Source of the DNA: an uncultured Eubacteriales bacterium
GTDB taxonomy: Bacteria; Bacillota; Clostridia; Oscillospirales; Acutalibacteraceae
Assembly: GCA_905198155.1 (NCBI GenBank)
Contig: CAJKBQ010000012.1
Span: 1 to 64,000 of the forward strand
Direction: 5' to 3'
DNA: 64,000 nt
Made by a program: the position numbers and the translations under genes. The stretch's first letter is position 1. Every line of letters begins with the position of its first letter. The notes beneath the pieces were generated by a model, which was given only the letters and a program-made list of their open reading frames with translations, was not told where the DNA came from and ran no database searches. This document shows positions 1 through 7,359 of this stretch, one piece after another.

Positions 1-2
1 AT

Positions 3-233
3 GGCAACTCCCTCAGCCTTAGCGGTGTCTGCGACGACCGCGGGCAGCTCCCTCGAGAGGGAGCCATGTATGGAGGTTATCCATGCAGTCGGGAAAATTT
101 CTCGGCCGATGGATTTTTATCCCATCGCGCTACCCCGGCAGTACGACCCCCAGGCTCCCTCGCGGCGGCCGTGTCGGCCGCGTGCTGGCAGCGGTCGACG
201 CAGTCACCGCGTGCAGCGCCTGAGGGAGTTGCC
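3..233 (+). repeat. MITE-like repeat, copy A
   Basis: About 231 bp bounded by inverted ends GGCAACTCCCTCAG (3-16) and CTGAGGGAGTTGCC (220-233). Inside is a second hairpin (CTCCCTCGAGAGGGAG, 52-67). The reverse complement is closely matched by copy B at 2549-2760, and a shorter member with the same ends lies at 25530-25653. It carries no protein that I believe in. Inverted ends plus non-coding interior resemble a miniature inverted-repeat element, but I see no clear target-site duplication. Confidence 0.7.
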
Positions 234-298
234 CTCGGCCGCAGCGCAACAAGACGAAGAAGCCACCCCAGAGGAGTTGCCCTCGGCCGCAGCGCAAC
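226..298 (+). repeat. 25-bp direct repeat pair
   Basis: The 25-bp block that begins GAGTTGCCCTCGGCC occurs identically at 226-250 and 274-298, 48 bp apart, straddling the right end of repeat copy A. A related block in the other orientation precedes copy B (about 2532-2556), so these flanks belong to the same repeat family. The rest of 1-400 holds no gene that I can support. Confidence 0.65.
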
Positions 299-400
299 GA
301 CCCAAATCAACCACCCCCCAAAAAATTGCCCCCGGCATTCCCCATGATACAATATCGCGCAAATATATCAATATATATACCTTTTTCTCGCCTTTTGCGA

Positions 401-430
401 TTGAAATATATCGCCGATCTGTGCTATAAT
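401..430 (+). promoter_or_regulatory. Sigma-A-type promoter of the GH78-like gene
   Basis: TTGAAA (401-406), 18-bp spacer and TATAAT (425-430) lie just ahead of the ribosome binding site AAAGGAG near 441. A short inverted repeat GCGAT (397-401) / ATCGC (410-414) overlaps the -35 box and could be an operator. The 340-400 stretch upstream is AT-rich. Confidence 0.7.
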
Positions 431-458
431 CTGAAAAAACAAAGGAGCAGCATACATC

Positions 459-2414
459 ATGACCCACGGAAAATGGATATGGAAATACCGGGATTTTGAA
501 TTTTTGCAGGCAAGGCGCTGCCTGCTGTCGCGCGAAGAGCGCGGCGCGGTGGTTCCGGCATTTTTTGAGATTCCGACCACCGCACATTCGGTGCGGTTTC
601 GCACAAAGGTAACGCTGGATGCGCCGACCGAAATCCGCGTCGCAGCGGAACAAACCGTCTCCGTCGTGCTGGACGGCGTGCGGCTGTCGGCGGCGGATTG
701 CTATGCGATTCCGGCTGGTTCCCATCGGCTGGAAGTCGTTGTCGGCAACGAAACCGGCATCTGCGCACTGCGCGTGGACGGCGACGTCATTCACAGTGAC
801 GAAAACTGGGAAGCCGACGATTACAGCAATCGGTTCGGGCGGGTCGGCACGTCGCCGCTGATCGGCGCGGAATCGCCGAACACATACCGCCTGCCGGAGC
901 GCCCGGTGCAGCCGGCGGCGGACGAGCGCACGGCGGATGGCCGCGTGCTGGACTTCGGGTGCGACGGAATGATGCACATCGCGCTGGAACATGTGACAGG
1001 CAGCGGCCGAATCTTTTACGGCGAAAGCCGGGAAGAACTGTACAGCGACCGCTGCGTGATCGTCGATTCGTTCGGCCCGGCGGCGCGCATCGACTTCCGG
1101 CCGCGCGGCTGCCGCTATATCCGCCTGACCGGCACGGCGGACTGCGCGGTAACGGCGTACGAATCGTACCTGCCGGTGCACGACCGGTCGTCGTTTGCAG
1201 CGGACGCGCCGTGGCAATCGATTTACGATGTGTCCAAAAAGACGCTGGCGCTTTGCACCCGGATGTTCTACCTCGACGGGATCAAGCGCGACCACTGGTA
1301 CTGGGCGGGCGACGCGTACATCACGGCGTTGATGGATTATTACAGCCTGGGGAATTTTGAGGCGGTCAAGCGGACGCTGATCGCGCTGCGCGGCAACGAA
1401 TCGGTTCGGATGCCGACCAACAACATCCCCGGCTACTCGTTTTACTACCTGATGATGCTGCACGATTATTATTTGTACAGCGGCGACGCAGATTTCGTCG
1501 CGCGGAACTACGATTTTGCGCGGTCTATGCTGGAATTTTTCGCGCCGGTGACGGACGATACCGGCTTTTTGGCGCAATCCAAATCGCCGGGCGGCTGGTG
1601 GTGGTTCATCGATTGGCATGACCTGGAAATCGGTACCTACAACTGCGTGATGCAGCTGCTGTACCGGCAGGCGCTGGCCTCGATGGGCGCGCTGGCGCAC
1701 GCGTGCGGCCATGCGGACGATGCCGCGCGGTACGACGCGCAGGCCGCACAGCTGGCCGCGCAGATCAACCGCTATTTCTGGGACGAGGCGCGGGGCGCAT
1801 ATGTGTCGGCGCTGGACGCGTCGCTGCGGCCGTCCGCGCAGGTGCGGCGTCACCAGAATCTGCTGGCGGTCATTTATGGGGTGGCAGACGATGCCAAAAC
1901 GCGCCGAATCATGGATACGGTGATCGCCAACGACGGGATTCCGCAGATTACGACGCCGTTTTTCCGGTTTTTCCAGTACGACGCGATGTTCCGGGTGGGC
2001 CGTACGGCGGACGCGCTGGCCGGCATCCGCGCCTATTGGGGCGGTATGCTGGACCTCAGCGCGACGACGGTGTGGGAGGAATTTGACCCGCACATGACCG
2101 GTGCGGCGCACTACGCAATGTACGGCGAGCCGTTCGACAAGAGCCTCTGCCACGCGTGGGGCGCGGGGCCGCTGTACTTCATCGGCCGTCACTTGGCGGG
2201 CATCCGGCCGGAAACGCCGGGCTGCCGCACCTATACCGTGACGCCGATAACGGACGCGATGGATTTCGACGTAACCGTCCCGGCCGGGGACGGGACGATT
2301 CGCGTGCGCGTCGCGGACGGCCGTGTGACGGTATGCGCCACCATTGCGGGCGGCGTGCTGCGCGTCGGTGGGCGGTCGTACCCGATTGAGGCGGGGACGG
2401 CATTGACCGTGTAA
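459..2414 (+). CDS. GH78-like alpha-L-rhamnosidase family protein
   Basis: This 651-residue protein has no signal peptide, so it is probably cytoplasmic. It resembles family 78 glycoside hydrolases, which release L-rhamnose from pectin side chains and plant glycosides. The clearest marker is DGIKRDHWYWAGD from residue 273, which matches the family pattern DGxKRDRxxWxGD at the start of the (alpha/alpha)6 catalytic barrel. An N-terminal beta-sandwich region (about residues 1-230) and a C-terminal beta domain (about 570-651) fit the family. The ATG at 459 follows AAAGGAG. The gene stands alone between its own promoter and terminator and is framed by two inverted repeat copies. Substrate is inferred from the family only; unsaturated or substituted rhamnosides are possible. 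Confidence 0.75.
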   Translation: MTHGKWIWKYRDFEFLQARRCLLSREERGAVVPAFFEIPTTAHSVRFRTKVTLDAPTEIRVAAEQTVSVVLDGVRLSAADCYAIPAGSHRLEVVVGNETGICALRVDGDVIHSDENWEADDYSNRFGRVGTSPLIGAESPNTYRLPERPVQPAADERTADGRVLDFGCDGMMHIALEHVTGSGRIFYGESREELYSDRCVIVDSFGPAARIDFRPRGCRYIRLTGTADCAVTAYESYLPVHDRSSFAADAPWQSIYDVSKKTLALCTRMFYLDGIKRDHWYWAGDAYITALMDYYSLGNFEAVKRTLIALRGNESVRMPTNNIPGYSFYYLMMLHDYYLYSGDADFVARNYDFARSMLEFFAPVTDDTGFLAQSKSPGGWWWFIDWHDLEIGTYNCVMQLLYRQALASMGALAHACGHADDAARYDAQAAQLAAQINRYFWDEARGAYVSALDASLRPSAQVRRHQNLLAVIYGVADDAKTRRIMDTVIANDGIPQITTPFFRFFQYDAMFRVGRTADALAGIRAYWGGMLDLSATTVWEEFDPHMTGAAHYAMYGEPFDKSLCHAWGAGPLYFIGRHLAGIRPETPGCRTYTVTPITDAMDFDVTVPAGDGTIRVRVADGRVTVCATIAGGVLRVGGRSYPIEAGTALTV

Positions 2415-2432
2415 ATGGGATTTTGAAGATGC

Positions 2433-2470
2433 AAAAAGGGTCAGCCGGGTTGCGCCGGAGGACCCTTTTT
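2433..2470 (+). terminator. Rho-independent terminator after the GH78-like gene
   Basis: A 10-bp stem (AAAAAGGGTC, 2433-2442, pairing with GACCCTTTTT, 2461-2470) ends in a T-run. It is symmetrical and could stop transcription from either side. Confidence 0.85.
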
Positions 2471-2548
2471 GGGATTTTATGATAAATGCGGCGGGTGGGG
2501 GACAATTTTTTGGGGGTGGTTGATTTAGATTGTTGCGCTGCGGTCGAG

Positions 2549-2760
2549 GGCAACTCCCTCAGGCGCTGCACGCGGTGACTGCGTCGACCGCTGCCAGCAC
2601 GCGGCCGACACGGCCGCCGCGAGGGAGCCTGGGGGTCGTACTGCCGGGGTAGCGCGATGGGATAAAAATCCATCGGCCGAAAAATATTTCCCGACTACAT
2701 GGATCTTCTCCATACCCGGCTCCCTCGCGAGGGAGCTGCCGAGAGGCTGAGGGAGTTGCC
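2549..2760 (-). repeat. MITE-like repeat, copy B (inverted)
   Basis: About 212 bp with ends GGCAACTCCCTCAG (2549-2562) and CTGAGGGAGTTGCC (2747-2760). The interior is the reverse complement of copy A with a few changes, including the shared block ending in GGGATAAAAATCCATCGG. Copies A and B therefore form a large inverted repeat around the GH78-like gene. Confidence 0.75.
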
Positions 2761-2800
2761 CCTCAACACGCACCGAGACGGAAACGTTGCAACCCACCCC

Positions 2801-2826
2801 CCGTAGGGGCGATCATCGATCGCCCG
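2801..2826. repeat. GGCGATC palindromic repeat, copy 1
   Basis: The core GGCGATCATCGATCGCC (2808-2824) has 7-bp arms around ATC and follows CCGTAGG. Near-identical cores occur at 20452-20468 and 25710-25726. In copies 1 and 3 it lies just outside a MITE-like element and is preceded by a shared GCGCACC/GTTGCAAC flank. The remainder of 2761-2938 has no gene. Confidence 0.75.
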
Positions 2827-2891
2827 CCTGCACCATTGCGGTTGCGCCGCGGCCGGGGGCCACCCAAACGCCGCACCAATATTCCCGTATC

Positions 2892-2930
2892 AAAAAAGAC
2901 CAGCCGAATCCCCTCCGGCTGGCCTTTTTT
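2892..2930 (-). terminator. Bidirectional terminator near the zinc-ribbon gene
   Basis: The stem CCAGCCG (2900-2906) / CGGCTGG (2916-2922) is flanked by an A-run on the left and a T-run on the right, so it can end transcription of the minus-strand gene that stops at 2939. Confidence 0.8.
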
Positions 2931-2938
2931 CTCATCCC

Positions 2939-3349
2939 TCAGATCACAATCCGTACCGGGAATTCCTTCCCGCACCGCGGGCACCGTACCGTGTGTTTCC
3001 CGCGGCGGATGGGCAGCCGCAGCACGGCTTTGCACTGCGGGCAGCGGCGATAGCGGCGGGTGCGCACGTCGCGGATCCGCTGCCCCTGCGTCCGGAACCA
3101 GACCTTCACCGGCGTCCATACGCGCAGCCACGCGGCGTTTTCGCGCGACCGCCGGGCGATATTGCGCGACAGCATCCGCGCGACGGCGATCACCAGCGAC
3201 GCCACGCACAGAATCGCCCAAATCCAGTGCGGCGCGAACAGGTGAATCCCCCAAAACACCAGGCTCAGCACCAGCAGCGCATAGTACAGCGCGTCCATTC
3301 CGTACCGCCCGGCCATCCATTTCCACAGTTTTTCCTGAAAACGACTCAT
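2939..3349 (-). CDS. Small membrane protein with C-terminal zinc ribbon
   Basis: A 136-residue protein of unknown function. Two hydrophobic segments (about residues 20-37 and 41-58) suggest a membrane hairpin. The C-terminal tail is basic and ends in a zinc-ribbon-like module with CPQC near residue 107 and CPRC near residue 126, the kind of pair that binds one Zn ion. The start at 3349 (MSRFQEKL) is supported by AAGGGAG upstream; longer in-frame starts run into the divergent promoter region. It is divergent from the AbrB-type regulator. The role is unknown; similar small proteins are common and uncharacterised in Clostridia. Confidence 0.75.
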   Translation of the reverse strand: MSRFQEKLWKWMAGRYGMDALYYALLVLSLVFWGIHLFAPHWIWAILCVASLVIAVARMLSRNIARRSRENAAWLRVWTPVKVWFRTQGQRIRDVRTRRYRRCPQCKAVLRLPIRRGKHTVRCPRCGKEFPVRIVI

Positions 3350-3449
3350 GTCGATTGCTCCCTTTGCATTCAATTGCGATATTGTCCCATTATAGGCGCG
3401 AGGTGTGAACCGCATATAAACGATTCGGAAATTTTCCGCGCGAAAACGC

Positions 3450-3478
3450 TTGACAAACGTCGGATTCCCGCGTATAAT
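3450..3478 (+). promoter_or_regulatory. Strong promoter of the AbrB-like operon
   Basis: TTGACA (3450-3455), 17-bp spacer and TATAAT (3473-3478): a consensus sigma-A promoter. The transcription start would fall close to 3486, right at the left edge of the palindrome at 3490-3514. Confidence 0.9.
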
Positions 3479-3489
3479 AAATCGGAAAA

Positions 3490-3514
3490 GTGCGAAAAGT
3501 ATAACTTTTCGCAC
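3490..3514. promoter_or_regulatory. Perfect 11-bp inverted repeat, probable operator
   Basis: Arms GTGCGAAAAGT (3490-3500) and ACTTTTCGCAC (3504-3514) are perfect reverse complements around ATA. The repeat begins just after the predicted transcription start and precedes the AbrB-type gene, which fits autorepression. It has no T-run, so it is not a terminator, though it could also form an mRNA hairpin. Confidence 0.75.
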
Positions 3515-3546
3515 GAAGTCCAGCGGAACGAAAGGACGGATGCCGG

Positions 3547-3807
3547 ATGCCAATGGGCAAGCACCTGCTGGGGAAGCCGATGCGCACCGTGCTCGGAACG
3601 GCGCGGGTCGGCGACAAAGGCCAGATCGTGATCCCCAAAGAAGCGCGCCGACTGTTCAACATTCAGCCGGGGGATACGCTGCTGCTGGTCGGGGACGAAA
3701 AAAACGGGATCATCATCAGCCGTCCGGAGCTGCTGCGGTCGTTGGCCGATCAGCTGGCGGACGGCGTGGCTGCGGGCGACGCAGCGGAAGGGACGGAAGA
3801 ATCATGA
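3547..3807 (+). CDS. AbrB/SpoVT-type DNA-binding transcriptional regulator
   Basis: An 86-residue protein with a swapped-hairpin AbrB domain at about residues 15-60: VGDKGQIVIPKEARRLFNIQPGDTL is the signature of the family, of which an internal part (GQIVIPKEARR) is almost invariant. These proteins bind AT-rich or palindromic DNA as dimers or tetramers. The start at 3547 follows AAAGGA (3531-3536). Its stop overlaps the next start by four bases (ATGA at 3804-3807), so translation of the PLP enzyme is likely coupled. The promoter and the palindrome at 3490-3514 make autoregulation likely. It could in principle be an antitoxin-like AbrB protein, but the downstream gene is an enzyme and not a toxin. 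Confidence 0.85.
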   Translation: MPMGKHLLGKPMRTVLGTARVGDKGQIVIPKEARRLFNIQPGDTLLLVGDEKNGIIISRPELLRSLADQLADGVAAGDAAEGTEES

Positions 3808-5096
3808 TCGATACACAGCTGCAAAAGCTCGGCGTCAGCGCGGGCGTATACCGGTTCGGCGAGCAGGTACTGGCCGGGCTGGCGGATCGGTTTGCGGAGA
3901 TTGACCGCACGGCGGAGGCCAATCAGTACAAAGTCATTGCCGCGATGCAGCAAAACCGCGTGAGCGCGCCGTGCTTCGCCGCGACCACCGGCTACGGGTA
4001 CGACGATGTCGGCCGCGATACGCTCGAAAAAGTGTACGCGTCCTGCTTCCACACCGAAGCGGCGCTCGTTCGGCCGCAGATCACCTGCGGGACGCACGCG
4101 CTGACGGTGGCGCTGTCGGCCAATTTGCTGCCGGGCGACGAGCTGCTGTCGCCGGTGGGCAAACCGTACGACACGCTCGAAGAAGTCATCGGCATCCGCC
4201 CGTCGGTCTGCTCGCTGAAAGAATACGGTGTGTCGTACCGCCAGGTGGATCTGCTGCCGGACGGGACGTTCGACTACGATGCCATCCGCGCCGCCATCAA
4301 CAGCAAAACCAAGCTCGTCACCATCCAGCGGTCAAAAGGTTATCAGATGCGGCCGTCGTTTTCGGTGCAGCAGATTGGGGAGCTGATCGCGTTTGTCAAG
4401 TCGATCAAGCCGTCGCTGATCTGCATGGTGGACAACTGCTACGGCGAATTCGTCGAGGCGGACGAACCGTCGGACGTGGGGGCGGACATGATCGTCGGGT
4501 CGCTGATTAAAAACCCCGGCGGCGGACTGGCTCCGATCGGCGGCTACATCTGCGGCACGGCGCGCTGCGTGGAGCGGTGCGCGTACCGGCTGAGCGCGCC
4601 CGGACTGGGGCAGGAGGTCGGCGCGAATCTGGGGATTCTGCCGGCGTTCTTCCAGGGGCTGTTTTTGGCGCCGACGGTGGTGGCCGGGGCGCTGAAAGGC
4701 GCGGTATTTGCGGCCAACATCTACGAGCGGCTGGGCTTCCGCGTGATCCCGACCGGCGGCGAGGACCGGCACGACATCATCCAGGCCGTGGAACTGGGGT
4801 CGCCGGAGGGCATGATCGCGTTTTGCCGCGGGATCCAGGCGGCCGCGCCGGTGGACAGCTACGTCACGCCGGAGCCGTGGCCGATGCCGGGGTACGACGC
4901 CAACGTGATTATGGCGGCGGGCGCATTCGTGCAAGGCTCGTCGATCGAGCTGAGCGCCGACGGGCCGATTCGCCCGCCGTACGCGGTCTATTTCCAGGGC
5001 GGCCTCACATGGCCGCACGCCAAGCTGGGCATTCTGATGTCGCTGCAAAAAATGTGCGACGCCGGTCAGGTACAGCTTCCGGCGGAATTTGCGTAA
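3804..5096 (+). CDS. Methionine gamma-lyase / aluminium-resistance family PLP enzyme
   Basis: A 430-residue protein of the family named after aluminium resistance proteins and YnbB of Bacillus. They are fold-type I PLP enzymes related to Cys/Met metabolism enzymes. Family features seen: CGTHAL after residue 90, SPVGKPYDTLEEVIG, the Asp-containing VDNCYGEF segment that contacts the PLP ring, and GSLIKNPGGGLAPIGGYI, where the Lys is the likely Schiff-base residue. The start ATG at 3804 overlaps the stop of the AbrB-type gene. The in vivo substrate is not known with certainty; a C-S lyase role on methionine or a related thiol amino acid is the family assumption. Confidence 0.85.
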   Translation: MIDTQLQKLGVSAGVYRFGEQVLAGLADRFAEIDRTAEANQYKVIAAMQQNRVSAPCFAATTGYGYDDVGRDTLEKVYASCFHTEAALVRPQITCGTHALTVALSANLLPGDELLSPVGKPYDTLEEVIGIRPSVCSLKEYGVSYRQVDLLPDGTFDYDAIRAAINSKTKLVTIQRSKGYQMRPSFSVQQIGELIAFVKSIKPSLICMVDNCYGEFVEADEPSDVGADMIVGSLIKNPGGGLAPIGGYICGTARCVERCAYRLSAPGLGQEVGANLGILPAFFQGLFLAPTVVAGALKGAVFAANIYERLGFRVIPTGGEDRHDIIQAVELGSPEGMIAFCRGIQAAAPVDSYVTPEPWPMPGYDANVIMAAGAFVQGSSIELSADGPIRPPYAVYFQGGLTWPHAKLGILMSLQKMCDAGQVQLPAEFA

Positions 5097-5123
5097 TTTT
5101 CAAAATTTTGAGGAGGATTTTTT

Positions 5124-6062
5124 ATGTGGTTTTTATTATCGCTGGCTGCGCTGCTGTGCTGGAGCGGATCTGACTTGTTCAGCAAAATCGGTTCCAAACC
5201 GGACGATCCGTACAGCCATTGGAAAATGGTGATGGCGGTCGGCCTGGTGATGGGACTGCACGCGGCGTTTGAACTGACGGTGGGCGGCGTGCGCGTCTCG
5301 CTGGCAGATATTTGGGCATATATGCCGGCGTCGGCGATGTACATCCTGTCGATGGTGCTGGGATATGTGGGGCTGCGGTATATTGAGCTGTCGGTCTCGT
5401 CGCCGATCTGCAACTCGTCCGGCGCCATCGCGGCGCTGCTCTGCTTCCTGTTTTTGCAGGAACTGCCGGACACGCTGCACTGGGTGGGCGTGGCGTGCGT
5501 CGCGGTCGGTGTGGTCGGCTTGGGCTTTGTAGAAATGCACGAGGACGAGTCCGTGCGCGCGGCGCGGCTGGATCGCGGCGCGATTCGGTATGTGCGCAGC
5601 TGGAAAGCGCTGCTGCTGCCGGTACTGTACTGCGTGATCGACGCGCTGGGGACGTTTATGGACTCGGTGATCCTGCGCGAAGAAGATACCGGCACGGCGC
5701 TGGACCGTATTTTCCCCACGGTGCTGGACGAAGGCGTCGCCAACGTGGCGTATGAGCTGACGTTTTTGGCGATGGGCATTTTGGCGGCGATTTATGTGCT
5801 GGGCATCCGGCGGCAAAAACTGTCCATCCCGCGCGAAGGGCCGAAGCTGCTTGGCGGCGTGTGCGAAACGGCCGGCCAGTTTGCGTACATCTACGCGCTC
5901 GGCGACACGGCGCACAGCGGATTTGCCGCTGCGATCATCTCGGCGTACTGCGTGCTGTCGGTGGTGTGGAGCCGAATTTTCCTGAAAGAAAAGCTGTCCT
6001 GGAAGCACTACGCGGCGATTTTGCTCGCGGGCGTGGGCATCGCGCTGCTGGGCGTTGAGTAA
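5124..6062 (+). CDS. EamA/DMT-family membrane transporter
   Basis: A 312-residue protein with about ten hydrophobic segments arranged as two EamA repeats (residues 1-135 and 160-312), the layout of drug/metabolite transporters. It starts directly with a membrane segment (MWFLLSLAALLCWSGSDLFSK), where the SGSDLFSK motif is typical. A loop of charged residues (about 135-155) separates the halves. AGGAGG precedes the ATG by 8 bases. It lies 27 bp after the PLP enzyme gene and is probably co-transcribed with it, so an amino acid or thiol-related substrate is possible, but nothing in the sequence proves it. Confidence 0.8.
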   Translation: MWFLLSLAALLCWSGSDLFSKIGSKPDDPYSHWKMVMAVGLVMGLHAAFELTVGGVRVSLADIWAYMPASAMYILSMVLGYVGLRYIELSVSSPICNSSGAIAALLCFLFLQELPDTLHWVGVACVAVGVVGLGFVEMHEDESVRAARLDRGAIRYVRSWKALLLPVLYCVIDALGTFMDSVILREEDTGTALDRIFPTVLDEGVANVAYELTFLAMGILAAIYVLGIRRQKLSIPREGPKLLGGVCETAGQFAYIYALGDTAHSGFAAAIISAYCVLSVVWSRIFLKEKLSWKHYAAILLAGVGIALLGVE

Positions 6063-6082
6063 AATTGAAATTTGCAGATGGC

Positions 6083-6122
6083 AAACGGCCGCCGGAGGGA
6101 ATTTCCCCCGGCGGCCGTTTTG
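6083..6122 (+). terminator. Terminator between convergent DMT and bioY genes
   Basis: The arms AAACGGCCGCCGG (6083-6095) and CCGGCGGCCGTTT (6108-6120) form a 13-bp perfect stem with a T-rich right flank. It can serve both convergent genes. Confidence 0.88.
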
Positions 6123-6134
6123 GTTTTATGCGGT

Positions 6135-6698
6135 TCAGCGGGCGAGCGCTTCCAGCTTTGCCAGCGCCGGACGCAGCGCCTGCGTGAGCAGCAGCGCGGC
6201 CGCCAGCTTGCAGCCGTCCACCGGCAGGAACGGCACCACGCACGCCGCCAGTCCCTGCGCCATCGTCGCGCCGGTCTGCACGCAGTACCACGCCGTGCCG
6301 CCCAGGTCGCACACGGCCAGCCCGGCGACCATCGCCAGCGCGCGGAACACGGCCGCGCTGCGGCGGTCGGCGGTGCGGGTGGTGATCCAGGCGATCACCA
6401 GCACCACCAGCGGCCCGGTCATCAGGTAGCCGCCGGTCGGCCCCAGCAGCACGCCCAGCCCGCCGCGCATCCCGGAAAACACCGGCAGCCCCACGATGCC
6501 GAGCAGCAGATGCAGCAGCGACGCCGTCGCGGCCACGCGCGGGCGCAGCAGCCCGCCGACGGTGAACAGCCCCAGTGTCCACAGCGAGATCGGCACTGCG
6601 GTGAACGGCAGCGGTACTGCAATCACCGCGCACACCGCCAGCACGGCGGCGAACAGCGCTGTCAGCACCATGGAAATGACAGATTTTTTTGCCTGCAT
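6135..6698 (-). CDS. bioY: Biotin ECF transporter substrate-binding subunit BioY
   Basis: A 187-residue, very hydrophobic protein with about six membrane segments. BioY is the S component that captures biotin and works with a shared energy-coupling module (EcfA, EcfA', EcfT), not encoded here. Family features: LPFTAVPISLWTLG near the N-terminus, GGLGVLLGPTGGYL in the middle, the biotin-binding region, and a C-terminal LPVDGCKLAAALL segment. The start at 6698 (MQAKKSV) follows GAGAGGGG; an upstream in-frame start would begin within the promoter. A BirA operator overlaps its promoter (6760-6792), which strongly supports the assignment and predicts repression when biotin is plentiful. Confidence 0.93.
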   Translation of the reverse strand: MQAKKSVISMVLTALFAAVLAVCAVIAVPLPFTAVPISLWTLGLFTVGGLLRPRVAATASLLHLLLGIVGLPVFSGMRGGLGVLLGPTGGYLMTGPLVVLVIAWITTRTADRRSAAVFRALAMVAGLAVCDLGGTAWYCVQTGATMAQGLAACVVPFLPVDGCKLAAALLLTQALRPALAKLEALAR

Positions 6699-6737
6699 AA
6701 AAAAAACCCCTCTCGTGCAATTGCGAAGTATGGGGAT

Positions 6738-6766
6738 ATTATCGCACATTTTCGGCCGATTGTCAA
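6738..6766 (-). promoter_or_regulatory. bioY promoter
   Basis: Read on the minus strand: TTGACA (complement of 6761-6766), 17-bp spacer and GATAAT (complement of 6738-6743). The -35 box lies inside the BirA operator. Confidence 0.82.
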
Positions 6767-6792
6767 CCTATAATCGAAAATTTGGTTAACAA
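6760..6792 (-). promoter_or_regulatory. BirA (biotin repressor) operator
   Basis: Half-sites TTGTCAACC (6760-6768) and GGTTAACAA (6784-6792) are separated by 15 bp. The known Firmicute BirA site is TTGTTAACC-N14-16-GGTTAACAA; here one base differs. It overlaps the -35 box of bioY, so biotinyl-AMP-bound BirA should block transcription. Confidence 0.9.
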
Positions 6793-6924
6793 TCCAAATG
6801 AAAATTTTGCGCGCCGGCGGATAATTGGCGCGCGGCGCGGGATACTAAGCGATGCAGCCGCGTTGCGGGCTGCGCAAAATCGAGCGGCGCGATTGTGCGG
6901 CCGCTGAGAAAGGGGAATTGATCC

Positions 6925-7221
6925 GTGAAAAAATATGGAATCATCGGAATCGCCGCTGCGCTGCTGGCCGCGCTGGCGCTGACCGCCTGCCGCGGGGAGG
7001 ACAGCAGCTCGGCTGCGTCGAGCAGCATGGCGCCGCAGACGTCGTCCCATGTCTCGTCGGTCGCGCCGCCCGCGTCGTCGATGCTGCCATCGTCGGAGGC
7101 ACCGGCTTCGTCGGACGCATCGTCCGGCGGGCTGATCTCGGACATCGAAGGCATGGTGTCGGGCACGGTGTCCGGGCTGAGCAGTGCCGCATCGCGCGCC
7201 GAGTCCGAATCTGCGAAATGA
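6925..7221 (+). CDS. Small serine-rich lipoprotein
   Basis: A 98-residue protein with a lipoprotein signal: MKKYG, a hydrophobic stretch and the lipobox LTAC with the lipidated Cys near residue 22. The mature part is low complexity, very rich in Ser and Ala (clusters such as SSSAASSS) and has no recognisable domain. AAAGGGG precedes the ATG by about 9 bases. It is divergent from bioY with about 130 bp of shared upstream DNA, and ends in its own terminator. The role is unknown; a surface spacer or remnant of a larger lipoprotein is possible. Confidence 0.7.
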   Translation: MKKYGIIGIAAALLAALALTACRGEDSSSAASSSMAPQTSSHVSSVAPPASSMLPSSEAPASSDASSGGLISDIEGMVSGTVSGLSSAASRAESESAK

Positions 7222-7235
7222 TCGCGCGTTTCTTT

Positions 7236-7262
7236 GCCGCAGCGGGGGCTGCGGCTTTTTTT
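7236..7262 (+). terminator. Terminator after the lipoprotein gene
   Basis: Stem GCCGCAG (7236-7242) / CTGCGGC (7249-7255), loop of six, then seven T residues. Confidence 0.88.
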
Positions 7263-7282
7263 GTTTTCCCGCCGCTTACCCG

Positions 7283-7311
7283 TTGCAATTCCCCGCAAAA
7301 TCTGTTATACT
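7283..7311 (+). promoter_or_regulatory. Promoter of the pncB gene
   Basis: TTGCAA (7283-7288), 17-bp spacer, TATACT (7306-7311); GAAAGGCGG follows at 7341 as the ribosome binding site. Confidence 0.8.
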
Positions 7312-7359
7312 ACTATTACAAGAAAATCTCCATCGCAAAAGAAAGGCGGATCGGAAATT

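Noticed and set aside
1..429. Open frame of 142 codons at the left end
   Set aside because: It translates the MITE-like repeat and its flank and has no ribosome binding site or protein-like composition.
3547..5096. Toxin-antitoxin reading of the AbrB gene and its overlapping partner
   Set aside because: The partner is a 430-residue PLP enzyme with clear catalytic motifs and not a small toxin.
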